Shown in pieces: positions 38,525 to 46,633 of a stretch of 64,000 bases of DNA. The stretch lies in the NCBI RefSeq assembly GCF_000282455.1, contig NZ_AKJG01000004.1, positions 62,001 to 126,000 of the forward strand, in the 5' to 3' direction. This DNA comes from Pseudomonas sp. GM74 (GTDB taxonomy: Bacteria > Pseudomonadota > Gammaproteobacteria > Pseudomonadales > Pseudomonadaceae). Position 1 is the stretch's first letter. Every line of letters begins with the position of its first letter. The notes under the pieces were generated by a model. It worked only from the letters and a program-made list of their open reading frames with translations, did not search any database and was not told the DNA's origin. A program made the position numbers and the translations under genes.

Positions 38525-39979
38525 ATGAACTCTAATAACATCAGCGAACTGGTCCTGTTGCAGGCCCACGAGCTCGCCGAACGCATCCGCCTGCGCCAGG
38601 TTTCCTGTCGGGAAGTGATGCAGACTTATCTTGCCCACATCGAACGCTTCAACCCGCAGGTCAATGCGCTGGTGAGCCTGCAAGCGCCAGAAGACCTGCT
38701 GGCCCAGGCGGATATCCGCGATGCCGAACTGGCTCGTGGCGACTACAAGGGCTGGATGCACGGCCTGCCCCACGCCATCAAGGATCTGTCCCTGACCCGT
38801 GGCATCCGCACTACGTTGGGTTCGCCGCTGTACAAGGACTTCATTCCCGAGCGCGACGGCATCATGGTCGAGCGCATCAAGGCCGCGGGCGCGATCATCA
38901 TCGGCAAGAGCAACACCCCGGAGTTCGGCCTCGGTTCGCAAAGCTACAACCCGCTGTTCGGCGCCACCGGTTGCGCCTACGACCCGAGCAAGACCGCTGG
39001 CGGCAGCAGCGGCGGCGCGGCGGCGGCGCTGGCCATGCACCTGGTGCCGGTGGCCGACGGCAGCGACATGATGGGCTCGCTGCGCAACCCGGCTGCCTTC
39101 AACAACATCTTCGGGTTCCGTCCGTCCCAGGGCCGCGTGCCCTTCGATGACAGTGCCGATCTGTTTATCGACCAACTCGGCTACGAAGGCCCCATGGCCC
39201 GCAGCGTGCGCGATGCCGCATTGCTGCTGTCGGTGCAGGCCGGGGCCGATGCGCGGGCGCCGCTGTCCATTGCCGAGCCCGGCAGCGCCTTTGCGGTACC
39301 GCTGGATCGAGACTTCAAAGGCACGCGTCTGGGCTGGCTCGGCGACTTCAACGGCTACCTGCCGATGGAGCAAGGCATCCTCTCGCTGTGCGAAAAGGCC
39401 TTTACCGACTTCGAAAGCCTGGGTTGCAACATTGAACCGGTTCAGTCCGAATTCGCGCCAGAGAAGCTGTGGAGCAGTTGGCGGACGTTGCGCCACTGGA
39501 TGGTCGCCGGCTCGTTGGGCGCGACTTATGCCGACCCGCAAAAACGTGCGCTGTTGAAACCGGAAGCCTGCTGGGAAGTGGAGAACGGCCTGAAACTCTC
39601 GGCCACCGACGTGTTTGCCGCCTCGGTGACGCGCAGCGACTGGTATCGAGCGATCTCCAGACTGTTCGAAAAGTACGACTACCTGCTGCTGCCCAGCGCC
39701 CAGGTGTTCCCGTTCGATAAAACCCGACCATGGCCCGCCGCCATCGAAGGCGTGACCATGGACACCTATCACCGCTGGATGGAGGTGGTGATTCCCGGCA
39801 CGTTGTCCGGCTGCCCGGTGGCCAACGTACAGGTCGGCTTCAACGCCAGCGGCCTGCCCATGGGCCTGCAAATCATCGGTAGACACCAGGCCGACTTCGC
39901 TGTGCTGCAACTGGCGCACGCGTACGAACAGGCCAGCCGCTGGTTCCAGCGCTGCCCTTCACCCCTGCTCAGAGGATAG
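38525..39979 (+). CDS. Amidase (amidase-signature family)
   Basis: A 484-residue cytosolic hydrolase. The Ser-cisSer-Lys triad is visible: Lys86 in HAIKDLS, cis-Ser in GGSSGG (residues 161-162), and Ser185 in SDMMGSLRNPA (the usual DTGGS is changed to DMMGS but the serine is kept). It shares the direction of the polyamine-type transporter operon and probably hydrolyses an imported amide. The substrate is unknown; GatA is less likely because no gatB or gatC is adjacent. Confidence 0.9.
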   Translation: MNSNNISELVLLQAHELAERIRLRQVSCREVMQTYLAHIERFNPQVNALVSLQAPEDLLAQADIRDAELARGDYKGWMHGLPHAIKDLSLTRGIRTTLGSPLYKDFIPERDGIMVERIKAAGAIIIGKSNTPEFGLGSQSYNPLFGATGCAYDPSKTAGGSSGGAAAALAMHLVPVADGSDMMGSLRNPAAFNNIFGFRPSQGRVPFDDSADLFIDQLGYEGPMARSVRDAALLLSVQAGADARAPLSIAEPGSAFAVPLDRDFKGTRLGWLGDFNGYLPMEQGILSLCEKAFTDFESLGCNIEPVQSEFAPEKLWSSWRTLRHWMVAGSLGATYADPQKRALLKPEACWEVENGLKLSATDVFAASVTRSDWYRAISRLFEKYDYLLLPSAQVFPFDKTRPWPAAIEGVTMDTYHRWMEVVIPGTLSGCPVANVQVGFNASGLPMGLQIIGRHQADFAVLQLAHAYEQASRWFQRCPSPLLRG

Positions 39980-40026
39980 ATTTTGATAAACGGTTGAAAG
40001 CGCAGAGAAATATTTTAGATTTGTGC

Positions 40027-40055
40027 TTGACGCATCCCCGTTACCGGTGAATAAT
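40027..40055 (+). promoter_or_regulatory. Sigma-70 promoter of tRNA-Met
   Basis: TTGACG (40027-40032), 17 bases, then AATAAT (40050-40055), 11 bases ahead of the mature tRNA 5' end. Confidence 0.6.
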
Positions 40056-40066
40056 GCGCGCCACTT

Positions 40067-40143
40067 GGCTACATAGCTCAGTTGGTTAGAGCATAGCATT
40101 CATAATGCTGGGGTCCGGGGTTCAAGTCCCTGTGTAGCCACCA
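40067..40143 (+). tRNA. tRNA-Met, elongator (anticodon CAT)
   Basis: A 77-base cloverleaf. GGCTACA pairs with TGTAGCC, D-arm GCTC/GAGC, anticodon loop TTCATAA with CAT at 40101-40103, T-loop TTCAAGT, and encoded ACCA. The GGCTAC acceptor is that of elongator methionine tRNA rather than tRNA-Ile2. Confidence 0.93.
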
Positions 40144-40150
40144 AGTACTA

Positions 40151-40183
40151 AAAACGGCTTACCGCAAGGTAAGCCGTTTTTTT
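40151..40183 (+). terminator. Rho-independent terminator of tRNA-Met
   Basis: ACGGCTTACC and GGTAAGCCGT form a perfect 10-bp stem around GCAA, followed by seven T. Confidence 0.93.
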
Positions 40184-40313
40184 ATGCCTCGAGAAAAGTA
40201 CGCTGCGGTGACAGGAGTTCCTGTACCGCAGTATTGAAGTTATCGAATCGAATTTCGAATGGCTGCCAAGGCAGACAGGGGCAGGCCCCCTACCCTCCAT
40301 GGCAGCCGAATCC

Positions 40314-41492
40314 TCATTGCCCGCGAAGGCGTTCGATGAAGCCTGCAATTCGACCGCAGGCATCGCTGAGCGCTGCGTCGGAGACCGTGAACGAGATACG
40401 TACGAAGCCAGCGGTGCTGACGCCAAAAGCGCTGGCATCGAGTACGGCAACACCGGTTTCACGGAACAGTTGCCAGGCAAAGACAGTGCTCGACAATCCT
40501 GTCTCACGCACATCCACCAGCATGAACATGCCCGCCTCAGGCACCTTGCACTTGAGCAGCGGCACGTGGCGCAACCCTTCGACCACCAGGTCTCGGCGCC
40601 GGCGGTAAAGGGCCTGCCCTTCCCCGACCACGTACTCATCCAGTTCCAGTGCCTTGAGCGCGGCGGCCTGAATGAATCCCGGCAAGCCGTAGAGCATGCA
40701 CAGCAACAGGTTATCGAGGTGACCGATCAGCGCTTGCGGCCCCACCACCCAGCCTACCCGCCAACCGGTCATGGCATGGGATTTGGACAGGCTGTTAAGC
40801 ACCACGGTGCGCTCGGCCATGCCCTCAAGGGTGGCCACGCTCTGGTGCGGACGGTCATAGGTCAGCTGACCATAAACCTCGTCGCTGATTACCCACAGGT
40901 TATGGCGTTGAGCGATCAGCGCAACGGCCTCCAGCTCCTCGCGGGTGTAGACGTTGCCGGTGGGATTGTTCGGCGTGGCCAGGGCGATACCACGGGTCTT
41001 GTCGGTCACCACTGCTTCCAGCGCGGCCAAGGTCAGGCGGAAGTCTTCTTCGGCCGGCTGGGCAATCGGCACCAGGCATGCACCTGAAGCCTGGATGCTC
41101 GCCGCGTACGTCAGGTACATGGGTTCCGGCACCAGCACTTCATCGCCTTGTTCGAACAGGCACATGGCCGTGGCATACAAACCGTTCTGTGCGCCGGCCA
41201 CCAGTGCCACGTTGTCGGCGGACACCGGCTGGCCGAGTAACGCCGACTGCTTGGCGGCAATCGCTTCGCGCAGGGCCGGGCGACCGATCACGTGGGTGTA
41301 ATGGGTGTCGCCCTCATTGATTGCCTGAACCGCCGCCGCGCATATCTCATCGGCAGTGGCGAAATCCGGATCGCCGATGCTCAACACGATCGCATCTTCA
41401 CCACGATCCTGTGCATCACAGGCCGCGTAGTGAATGTCCCAGGCGGTGACGGTTTCACCACTGATGCGATTGACCATGGACGAATATTTCAT
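40314..41492 (-). CDS. aruH: Arginine:pyruvate transaminase (AruH-like)
   Basis: A PLP-dependent class I/II aminotransferase of 392 residues. The PLP lysine is in NSLSKSHAMTGWRVGW near residues 230-245, with PNNPTG near 168 and SDEVYGQL near 200. The sequence NSLSKSHAMTGWRVGWVVGP and the LLCMLYG stretch closely match P. aeruginosa AruH from memory. It converts L-arginine plus pyruvate to 2-ketoarginine plus alanine. An AruI homologue lies 2.8 kb upstream on the same strand, which supports the assignment. Two decayed transporter genes and an ATPase fragment separate them. Confidence 0.82.
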   Translation of the reverse strand: MKYSSMVNRISGETVTAWDIHYAACDAQDRGEDAIVLSIGDPDFATADEICAAAVQAINEGDTHYTHVIGRPALREAIAAKQSALLGQPVSADNVALVAGAQNGLYATAMCLFEQGDEVLVPEPMYLTYAASIQASGACLVPIAQPAEEDFRLTLAALEAVVTDKTRGIALATPNNPTGNVYTREELEAVALIAQRHNLWVISDEVYGQLTYDRPHQSVATLEGMAERTVVLNSLSKSHAMTGWRVGWVVGPQALIGHLDNLLLCMLYGLPGFIQAAALKALELDEYVVGEGQALYRRRRDLVVEGLRHVPLLKCKVPEAGMFMLVDVRETGLSSTVFAWQLFRETGVAVLDASAFGVSTAGFVRISFTVSDAALSDACGRIAGFIERLRGQ

Positions 41493-41541
41493 ATGAAACT
41501 CCTTATGAGCCCTTGGGCCGATGTGTCCATCGACCTTGAAG

Positions 41542-42120
41542 TCAGGCCTGACGTTGCGGCGTTTTGCCTATCCGGGCAAAGCCTTGCTCAATGACAATCG
41601 CCAGGATGATGTAGATCCCCGCCACCACCAGCAGCGGCTCATAGACGCGTAATGTTTGCGAACGCACCAGGTTTGCCGTCCCCGGCAGGTCGGTGACCGC
41701 CACGGTCGACGCCAGCGCCGTAGCCTTGAGCAGCATCACGCTTTCCCGGCCAATGTCGGACGCAGCATCTGCAAGGCGCGCGGCATCCACACCCGGCGCA
41801 ACACCAGCCAAGGGCGCATGCCATAAGTCTTCTCGCAAGTACGGCCAGAACATACTGCCGCGAATCAACGGGAAGGTCGCAAAAACACTGCCCACACCGT
41901 AGTACAACACGTAGATCTGCACCAGCAACGGCGTACCTCGCAGCACGCTGGTGTAAAATCGCAGACCGTTGGACAGGAAGCGGTTCTTCGACAAGCGTCC
42001 CAGCGCCACAAGCACCGCCATGAAAAAGCCAATAACCCCTGAGATCAGCAGCAGCTGCAGGGTCAGTCCGGCGCCCTTGACCAGCTCCTGGTAAAAATTG
42101 CCCAACCAATGAAAGTCCAT
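41542..42120 (-). pseudogene. Decayed amino-acid ABC permease (HisM/ArtM type)
   Basis: The frame is open for 192 residues but is no longer a normal permease of about 235. The N-terminal helices (LTLQLLLISGVIGFFMAVLVAL; FYTSVLRGTPLLVQIYVLYYG) and the C-terminus (MLLKATALASTVAVTDLPG) are typical. Between residues about 95 and 130 the family EAA-loop region is missing. What remains of it (WLVLRRVWMPRAL) is readable only in a shifted frame, so a deletion plus two compensating shifts are needed. Lacking its ATPase contact loop, the product should not work. It belonged to an arginine-type importer. Confidence 0.8.
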
Positions 42121-42133
42121 GCTCGCCCTCCCC

Positions 42134-42419
42134 TTATGCGTGCCGAGGCATCCAGCGTTCGAAGCGCACTTCGACCCACCGGAAGACCGAGCTGGAAACC
42201 AGCGTGATCAGGTATTAGAACGTAGCCACGGCGAGGTAAAACAGCAAATAGTGCCTGGTAGATGCCGCTGCCTGGCGGCCGGCTGTCAGCAATTCGCTGT
42301 AACCCACGACGCTGATCAAGGCGCTTTCCTTGACCAGCACCAGCCACAGGTTGGATAACCCGGCGATCGCGAAGGGGAGCATGCACGGCAGGATCACCCT
42401 CCTCACCAGCAAGCCGCGG
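42134..42419 (-). pseudogene. C-terminal remnant of amino-acid ABC permease (HisQ type)
   Basis: Only the C-terminal third remains: VRRVILPCMLPFAIAG (end of the EAA loop), LWLVLVKESALISVVGYSEL, then LLFYLAVATF, an in-frame TAA, and the expected ending YLITLVSSSVFRWVE. The 5' part is lost: the sequence is joined directly to an ATPase fragment near 42420. So it has both a large deletion and a nonsense codon. It is followed by the decayed HisM-type gene. Confidence 0.82.
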
Positions 42420-42685
42420 GCGCATGGCCAGAGCGCGGGCAATCGCTACGCGCTGTTGCTGACCACCGGACAGAAACGAGGGATACACCATGCTCAAGCG
42501 CGTGCGCAGACGTTCGACCTGACGCGGATCGGCGATCTGCGCGAGACCACCTCGCCCTCTTTGGCGCGCATCGAAATGCCCTTGAGCACGTGGTGACCGG
42601 CATAGCTCTTGTGCAGGTCATCGATAGCGACAACTGCGGTGTCCGTATGTGGCTGGGGGATATTCACGTGGGTGAGTGCTTGCAC
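42420..42685 (-). pseudogene. Remnant of amino-acid ABC ATPase (HisP type)
   Basis: Three pieces of one ATPase are recognisable: an N-terminus (VVAIDDLHKSYAGHHVLKGI), then in another frame ADPRQVERLRTRLSMV, joined directly to YPSFLSGGQQQRVAIARALA. The Walker A segment and the Q-loop region are deleted, and the gene breaks off after the signature motif into the HisQ-type fragment. The likely original start is the GTG at 42685, after the M20 hydrolase gene. Non-functional by loss of the P-loop. Confidence 0.82.
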
Positions 42686-42735
42686 GTCTGGATCCTCGAA
42701 TTCTGATTGTTCAGGCAGGCCGGGCAACGCCACGA

Positions 42736-44319
42736 CTATTCGTCGTCGCGCGCCGGGATCCACCACTCTTCGCCACGCACGGTGCGTATGTACTCCGGCC
42801 AGCGGAAACGATGGGGGGCTTGAAAGTCGGCCGACAACAGCGGCGCCTGCCAGTGTTCACCGCCGATGCCGCCGCCGGTGCGCTGGTTGAACTCGTCCCT
42901 GGCAGCCTTCAGCAAGTCTTCGTTGCAGAACAGGTCGAGCAAGGTGTTGGCAATGGTTTTCGCCGCCACTTCGATCATCGGATCGATGGTCTGCGGTATG
43001 CCGCCCAAGGCGTTGGAGACCCAATCCGGGTACACGTGGCCGGCGGGCGCGCTGAGCATCGGGCGGGCCACCAGCAGACGCACGGTCGGGCAATGCCAGG
43101 TGTATTCGGGGTAGTCGTCGGATGTCAGGTACTTCTGCCATGCCGGCATTTGCAGACGCATCTGCCGTTCGCATTCCTGCGGGTCGATCAGTTGTTCAGT
43201 AGCCGGCAGGAAGGGTTCCGCCATCGGCTCCAGACCGAGATTGCTCTGGATCTGGCGGGCAATGTCACAGGCCTCGGCCCCCCATTGCGGTGCGCCGACG
43301 GCGGCCAGGTTGCTGTATGTCGCACGCGCCAGCACATGATTGGGCAGACCGCCACGGGACTTGCAGACCCAGGTCTTTTTCCACTGGCAACCGGTGGCCA
43401 TCGCCGCAGCGGCGGCGTTGTTATCCATCACCTGGGAAATGGTTTCGGCCTGCTCGATCGAATCGCAACGCAGCAGGTACTGAATCTGTGACAGGTGCGG
43501 TGGCAGGTTATCGGCGGTGGCCTGCCCGGCCGTCAGGATGGCCTCGTTGTAACTCCACAAACCGGTGAACGGCAGGGTCGAACGGCGCAGGCTTTCGTTG
43601 AGGTTGTAGAAGTGCATCAGCGCATCATTGGCGCCCGGTGCCCGGGCAGCCAGATGATTCTGCGGGATCGGACTATAGCGATCGGCGGCAATCCAGTTTT
43701 CCGGGTCTTCGCAGGTGAAGCTGTAGATGTAGGCGTAGGCAATGCCGCAATGGGTATCCCAGGTGGTGGTGTTGTTCAGCGGCAACATGTAGGTGGGGTG
43801 AAAACTGATGGCCGCATCCAGGTTGTCGTAGTAACCCTTGGCCGCGTGTACGGGTTTGGACGCACGGAGCTTTTCCGCCGGCTCACCAAAGAAACGAATG
43901 GTGCCCTCGATGCCGAACTCAAGCATCGCCGCCTTCGCCGCGAGCACCCCGCCCAGCGCACTGATGCCCAGTGCAGAATGTGGATCGGTGTGGCCCGGGG
44001 CGAAACGCGACAAACCTTCGCGGGGCATCTTGCGGGTGGTGGCAGCCTGGCAGTTTCCAGGGACGGCGTCGTATTCGGCGTAGGTCGCCAGCACCGGTCC
44101 CTTGCCATTACTGAAGGTTGCGCAAAACGCGGTGGGCATGCCGCCGCTGTTTTCTTCGACGGTGAAACCTTCCTTGCGCAACAGATCCACATACCAGGCA
44201 CAGGATTTGTACTCGCGAAACGCGGGCTCCGCGTAGTGCCAGATGATCTGGTGCCAATCCGACAACTGCTGACGATGCTGGTCGATCCACTTCAGGGCAA
44301 ATCTTTTCTGCAATTCCAT
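42736..44319 (-). CDS. M20-family amidohydrolase (AbgB-like)
   Basis: A 527-residue metallopeptidase-like hydrolase that would cleave an N-acyl or peptide amide of an amino acid. Recognisable M20 segments: YAEYDAVPG near residue 90, GHTDPHSALGISALGG near 115-130, GTIRFFGEPAEK near 150, and AAISFHPTYM near 180. The usual GHGCGHN and double-Glu (PAEE) motifs are changed to GHTDPHS and PAEK, so metal ligation differs from the classical pattern. The start at MELQKRFALKW lies 20 bases after aruI, so the two are one operon. Confidence 0.85.
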   Translation of the reverse strand: MELQKRFALKWIDQHRQQLSDWHQIIWHYAEPAFREYKSCAWYVDLLRKEGFTVEENSGGMPTAFCATFSNGKGPVLATYAEYDAVPGNCQAATTRKMPREGLSRFAPGHTDPHSALGISALGGVLAAKAAMLEFGIEGTIRFFGEPAEKLRASKPVHAAKGYYDNLDAAISFHPTYMLPLNNTTTWDTHCGIAYAYIYSFTCEDPENWIAADRYSPIPQNHLAARAPGANDALMHFYNLNESLRRSTLPFTGLWSYNEAILTAGQATADNLPPHLSQIQYLLRCDSIEQAETISQVMDNNAAAAAMATGCQWKKTWVCKSRGGLPNHVLARATYSNLAAVGAPQWGAEACDIARQIQSNLGLEPMAEPFLPATEQLIDPQECERQMRLQMPAWQKYLTSDDYPEYTWHCPTVRLLVARPMLSAPAGHVYPDWVSNALGGIPQTIDPMIEVAAKTIANTLLDLFCNEDLLKAARDEFNQRTGGGIGGEHWQAPLLSADFQAPHRFRWPEYIRTVRGEEWWIPARDDE

Positions 44320-44338
44320 GCGGTTCACTCCAAACGGT

Positions 44339-45940
44339 TCAGGCAGACAGGAAAGCGGCGGCGTCCAGCTCCAGCAGAATCGGCTGACGGGTGTGGGCCT
44401 TGCTGGCAAGTACCTCGCGCAACTGCTCAAGGCTGCTTATGGCGATGTGGGCGACGTGGCAGGACTTGGCCAGTGCGGCAAAGTCCGGTGGCAAGATGTC
44501 CACGCCCAATGGGGGAATATCGCGGTTGGTCATGTAGTCGCGGATTTCGGCATAGCAGTGGTTGTTCCACAGCACCACGATCACCCCCAACTCCGCTTCA
44601 CGGGCAGCGATCAGTTCGGCACTGGAGAACTGCACGCCACCATCGCCGACCAGCGCCACCACGGGACGATCGGGCGCGGCGAGCTTGGCGCCGATAGCCG
44701 CCGGCAAACCGTAACCCAGGGTGCCAAAGCCTGTTCCGGCGTTGAACCAGCTGTTGGCTTGCGGGGCGCGATAACCCAGCGCGCCCTGATACACCGGCTG
44801 GGTCGAATCGCCGACCACGATCGGCGCGGGCAGGCTGTCGCGCAGGGTGTCGAGCATCTGCTGCATGACGCTCTGCTTGCTGCTCCAGCCGGACCGTTCG
44901 GCAGCGTTGACCTGTGCCACACGCTGATATGCCCAGTCGCTGGCGCAAGCTTCAGGCACTGCCGCCAGGAGCGCTTGCAGCCCTTGCCCGGCATCGCCCA
45001 GCAAGCCCACGTCGGCGCGTGCCGCCCCCAGGATCTGCAACGGATCGATGTCCAGGCGAATCAGCGGCGCATTGAGTGACAGCGGGCCCAGACCAAAGAA
45101 GTCGTAATCGGTTTCGCCCAATTCGGTACCGACCGCCAATACCACGTCGGCTTCGGCAAACAGAGCGCGGCCATGAGCCGACGACTGCACCCCGTCGAGC
45201 AACAGAGGGTGCTCCGGTGCCAGCAGACCCCGGGCATTGGTGGTCAAGGCAACCGGCGCCTGCAACTTTTCCGCCAGGGCCTGTACCAGCGGGCCTGCGC
45301 CTCGGGCGCCGCCACCGGCGAGGATCAACGGCTTGCGGGCCGCCGCCAGCAGTTTCACCGCCGCCGTAATATTCGCGGCTGCCGGTGCCGGGGCTTGCGG
45401 CAAGGTACGTGGGCGCAGGTCGAGGTTGTCGGCCGGCATTTCCAGCACGTCCAACGGAATCTCGATGTGCACTGGACGCGGGCGGGCACAGCCGAACAGC
45501 GCGAAGGCGCGGGCAAGCACTTCCGGCAATTCCTCGGGCCGCTGCAAGGTATGGCTGAAGGCGCAGACCCCGGCGACCACTGCACGCTGGTCGGGCATTT
45601 CATGCAGGTAGCCGTGGCCCAGACGTTGATGTTCGCGGCGGCTGGTGGTGGAAATCACCAGCATCGGCACCGAGTCGGCGTAGGCCTGGCCCATGGCTGT
45701 GAGGATGTTGGTCATGCCGGGGCCGGTAATGATGAAGCACACGCCGGGCTTGCCACTGACCCGGGCGTAGCCGTCCGCCATGAACCCTGCACCCTGTTCG
45801 TGACGCGGGCTGATGTGGCGCAGAGAACTGCCGTGCAGCCCGCGATAAAGCTCGACCGTGTGCACACCGGGAATGCCGAACACCGACTCCACGCCATAGC
45901 CTTCAAGTAACCGGACGAGCGCCTGGGCACAACTGGTCAT
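44339..45940 (-). CDS. aruI: 2-ketoarginine decarboxylase (AruI-like, ThDP enzyme)
   Basis: Decarboxylates 5-guanidino-2-oxopentanoate (2-ketoarginine) to 4-guanidinobutyraldehyde. It has 533 residues of the acetolactate-synthase-like ThDP fold: the N-terminal Pyr domain with VFGIPGVHTVELYRGL and catalytic Glu in SPRHEQGAGFMADGYAR near residue 50, and the C-terminal ThDP motif GDGGVQFSSAEL ... NN near 435-465. Known acetolactate synthases have a separate small subunit, which is absent here. With AruH it forms the arginine transaminase pathway; later enzymes (dehydrogenase, guanidinobutyrase) are not in the window. Confidence 0.82.
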   Translation of the reverse strand: MTSCAQALVRLLEGYGVESVFGIPGVHTVELYRGLHGSSLRHISPRHEQGAGFMADGYARVSGKPGVCFIITGPGMTNILTAMGQAYADSVPMLVISTTSRREHQRLGHGYLHEMPDQRAVVAGVCAFSHTLQRPEELPEVLARAFALFGCARPRPVHIEIPLDVLEMPADNLDLRPRTLPQAPAPAAANITAAVKLLAAARKPLILAGGGARGAGPLVQALAEKLQAPVALTTNARGLLAPEHPLLLDGVQSSAHGRALFAEADVVLAVGTELGETDYDFFGLGPLSLNAPLIRLDIDPLQILGAARADVGLLGDAGQGLQALLAAVPEACASDWAYQRVAQVNAAERSGWSSKQSVMQQMLDTLRDSLPAPIVVGDSTQPVYQGALGYRAPQANSWFNAGTGFGTLGYGLPAAIGAKLAAPDRPVVALVGDGGVQFSSAELIAAREAELGVIVVLWNNHCYAEIRDYMTNRDIPPLGVDILPPDFAALAKSCHVAHIAISSLEQLREVLASKAHTRQPILLELDAAAFLSA

Positions 45941-46050
45941 GCGAGCACCTCTTTATTCTTGTTGGGAATGCCAGGCTCACAGAGACCTGAACCGAGGGCC
46001 CTAGTATTGGTGACGAAACGATTACATCAATCGAAATAAATTTGCGCCAC

Positions 46051-46056
46051 TGTCAA
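46051..46056 (-). promoter_or_regulatory. Candidate -35 element (TTGACA) of the aruI operon
   Basis: On the minus strand TTGACA lies about 111 bases upstream of the aruI ATG in an A+T-rich stretch (46010-46075). The -10 is not clear (TTTATT is the nearest candidate). The rest of the 276-bp gap to 46217 contains a 9-bp inverted repeat at 46097-46135. Confidence 0.35.
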
Positions 46057-46096
46057 ATTTTATTGAACGGTTATATTCAGTATTTGGGCACGTCAC

Positions 46097-46135
46097 TGCC
46101 CGTCAATGGATCACTTTGCTCACCTGTGACGGGCA
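46097..46135. repeat. 9-bp inverted repeat TGCCCGTCA / TGACGGGCA
   Basis: Perfect arms separated by 21 bases in the intergenic region between aruI and the aspartoacylase-family remnant. It could be an operator for either divergent gene or a weak terminator. Confidence 0.4.
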
Positions 46136-46216
46136 AATTATTCGATTGTCGGGACCACTCATTTTCATAAAGATGGAACCCTCGGCACTTGCCCCCTCTG
46201 TCTCAAGGAACGCTTT

Positions 46217-46576
46217 ATGCGCGTCGATGCCGCCGCCCTCTACGCCTTCCTGCAACACCGGGGCATCCTCGCTGGCACACCGCCGCCGATGCCCGCCCTG
46301 CTCCAGCCTGCGACACCCTTCGACGGTTCGCTGACCTTGCGCGCCCCCTGCGCCGGGTTCGTGGTGTTCCTGCACAAACCCGGCGCGTGGATCGAGCGTG
46401 ATGAACCGGTGGTGCACGTCATTGACCCCATCACTGGCGCTACGCAGGTTGTATGCAGCGCCACCCGTGGCGTGATGTACATGCGCAGTGCGATTCGCTT
46501 CGCGGCGACGGGGGTTCAATTGTGCAAAGTGGCCGGGGCTACGGCACTCGAAGGCGGCGTGATGGTTTCGGCGTGA
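46217..46576 (+). pseudogene. C-terminal fragment of a succinylglutamate desuccinylase/aspartoacylase-family gene
   Basis: The 119-residue frame has AALYAFLQHRGILAG followed by the lipoyl-like beta domain typical of the C-terminus of this M14-related family (APCAGFVVFLHKPGAWIERD; HVIDPITGA). The zinc-binding catalytic domain of about 200 residues is missing, so the ATG with its AAGGAA site probably arose at or was joined by a deletion end. If translated, it could not hydrolyse. It lies between aruI and an intact M14/DUF2817 gene. An alternative is a free-standing biotinyl/lipoyl-like domain, but no lysine motif is present. Confidence 0.6.
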
Positions 46577-46633
46577 TGGCGACGCGGCGCGCGTGCCAAG
46601 GTCACACCGCAGCCATCGAGTCACCGAGTCGTG

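Noticed and set aside
42063..42497. A 144-codon minus-strand frame containing LSGGQQQRVAIARALA, which could be taken as an intact small ATPase.
   Set aside because: It starts in the middle of an ATPase without a Walker A motif and ends in frame-shifted permease sequence, so it is a fusion of gene fragments.
43495..44697. A 400-codon plus-strand frame opposite the M20 hydrolase and the end of aruI.
   Set aside because: It crosses two real minus-strand genes and shows no protein-family features.
44339..45940. Annotation as acetolactate synthase large subunit.
   Set aside because: No small regulatory subunit gene adjoins it, and linkage with an AruH-like transaminase favours 2-ketoarginine decarboxylase.
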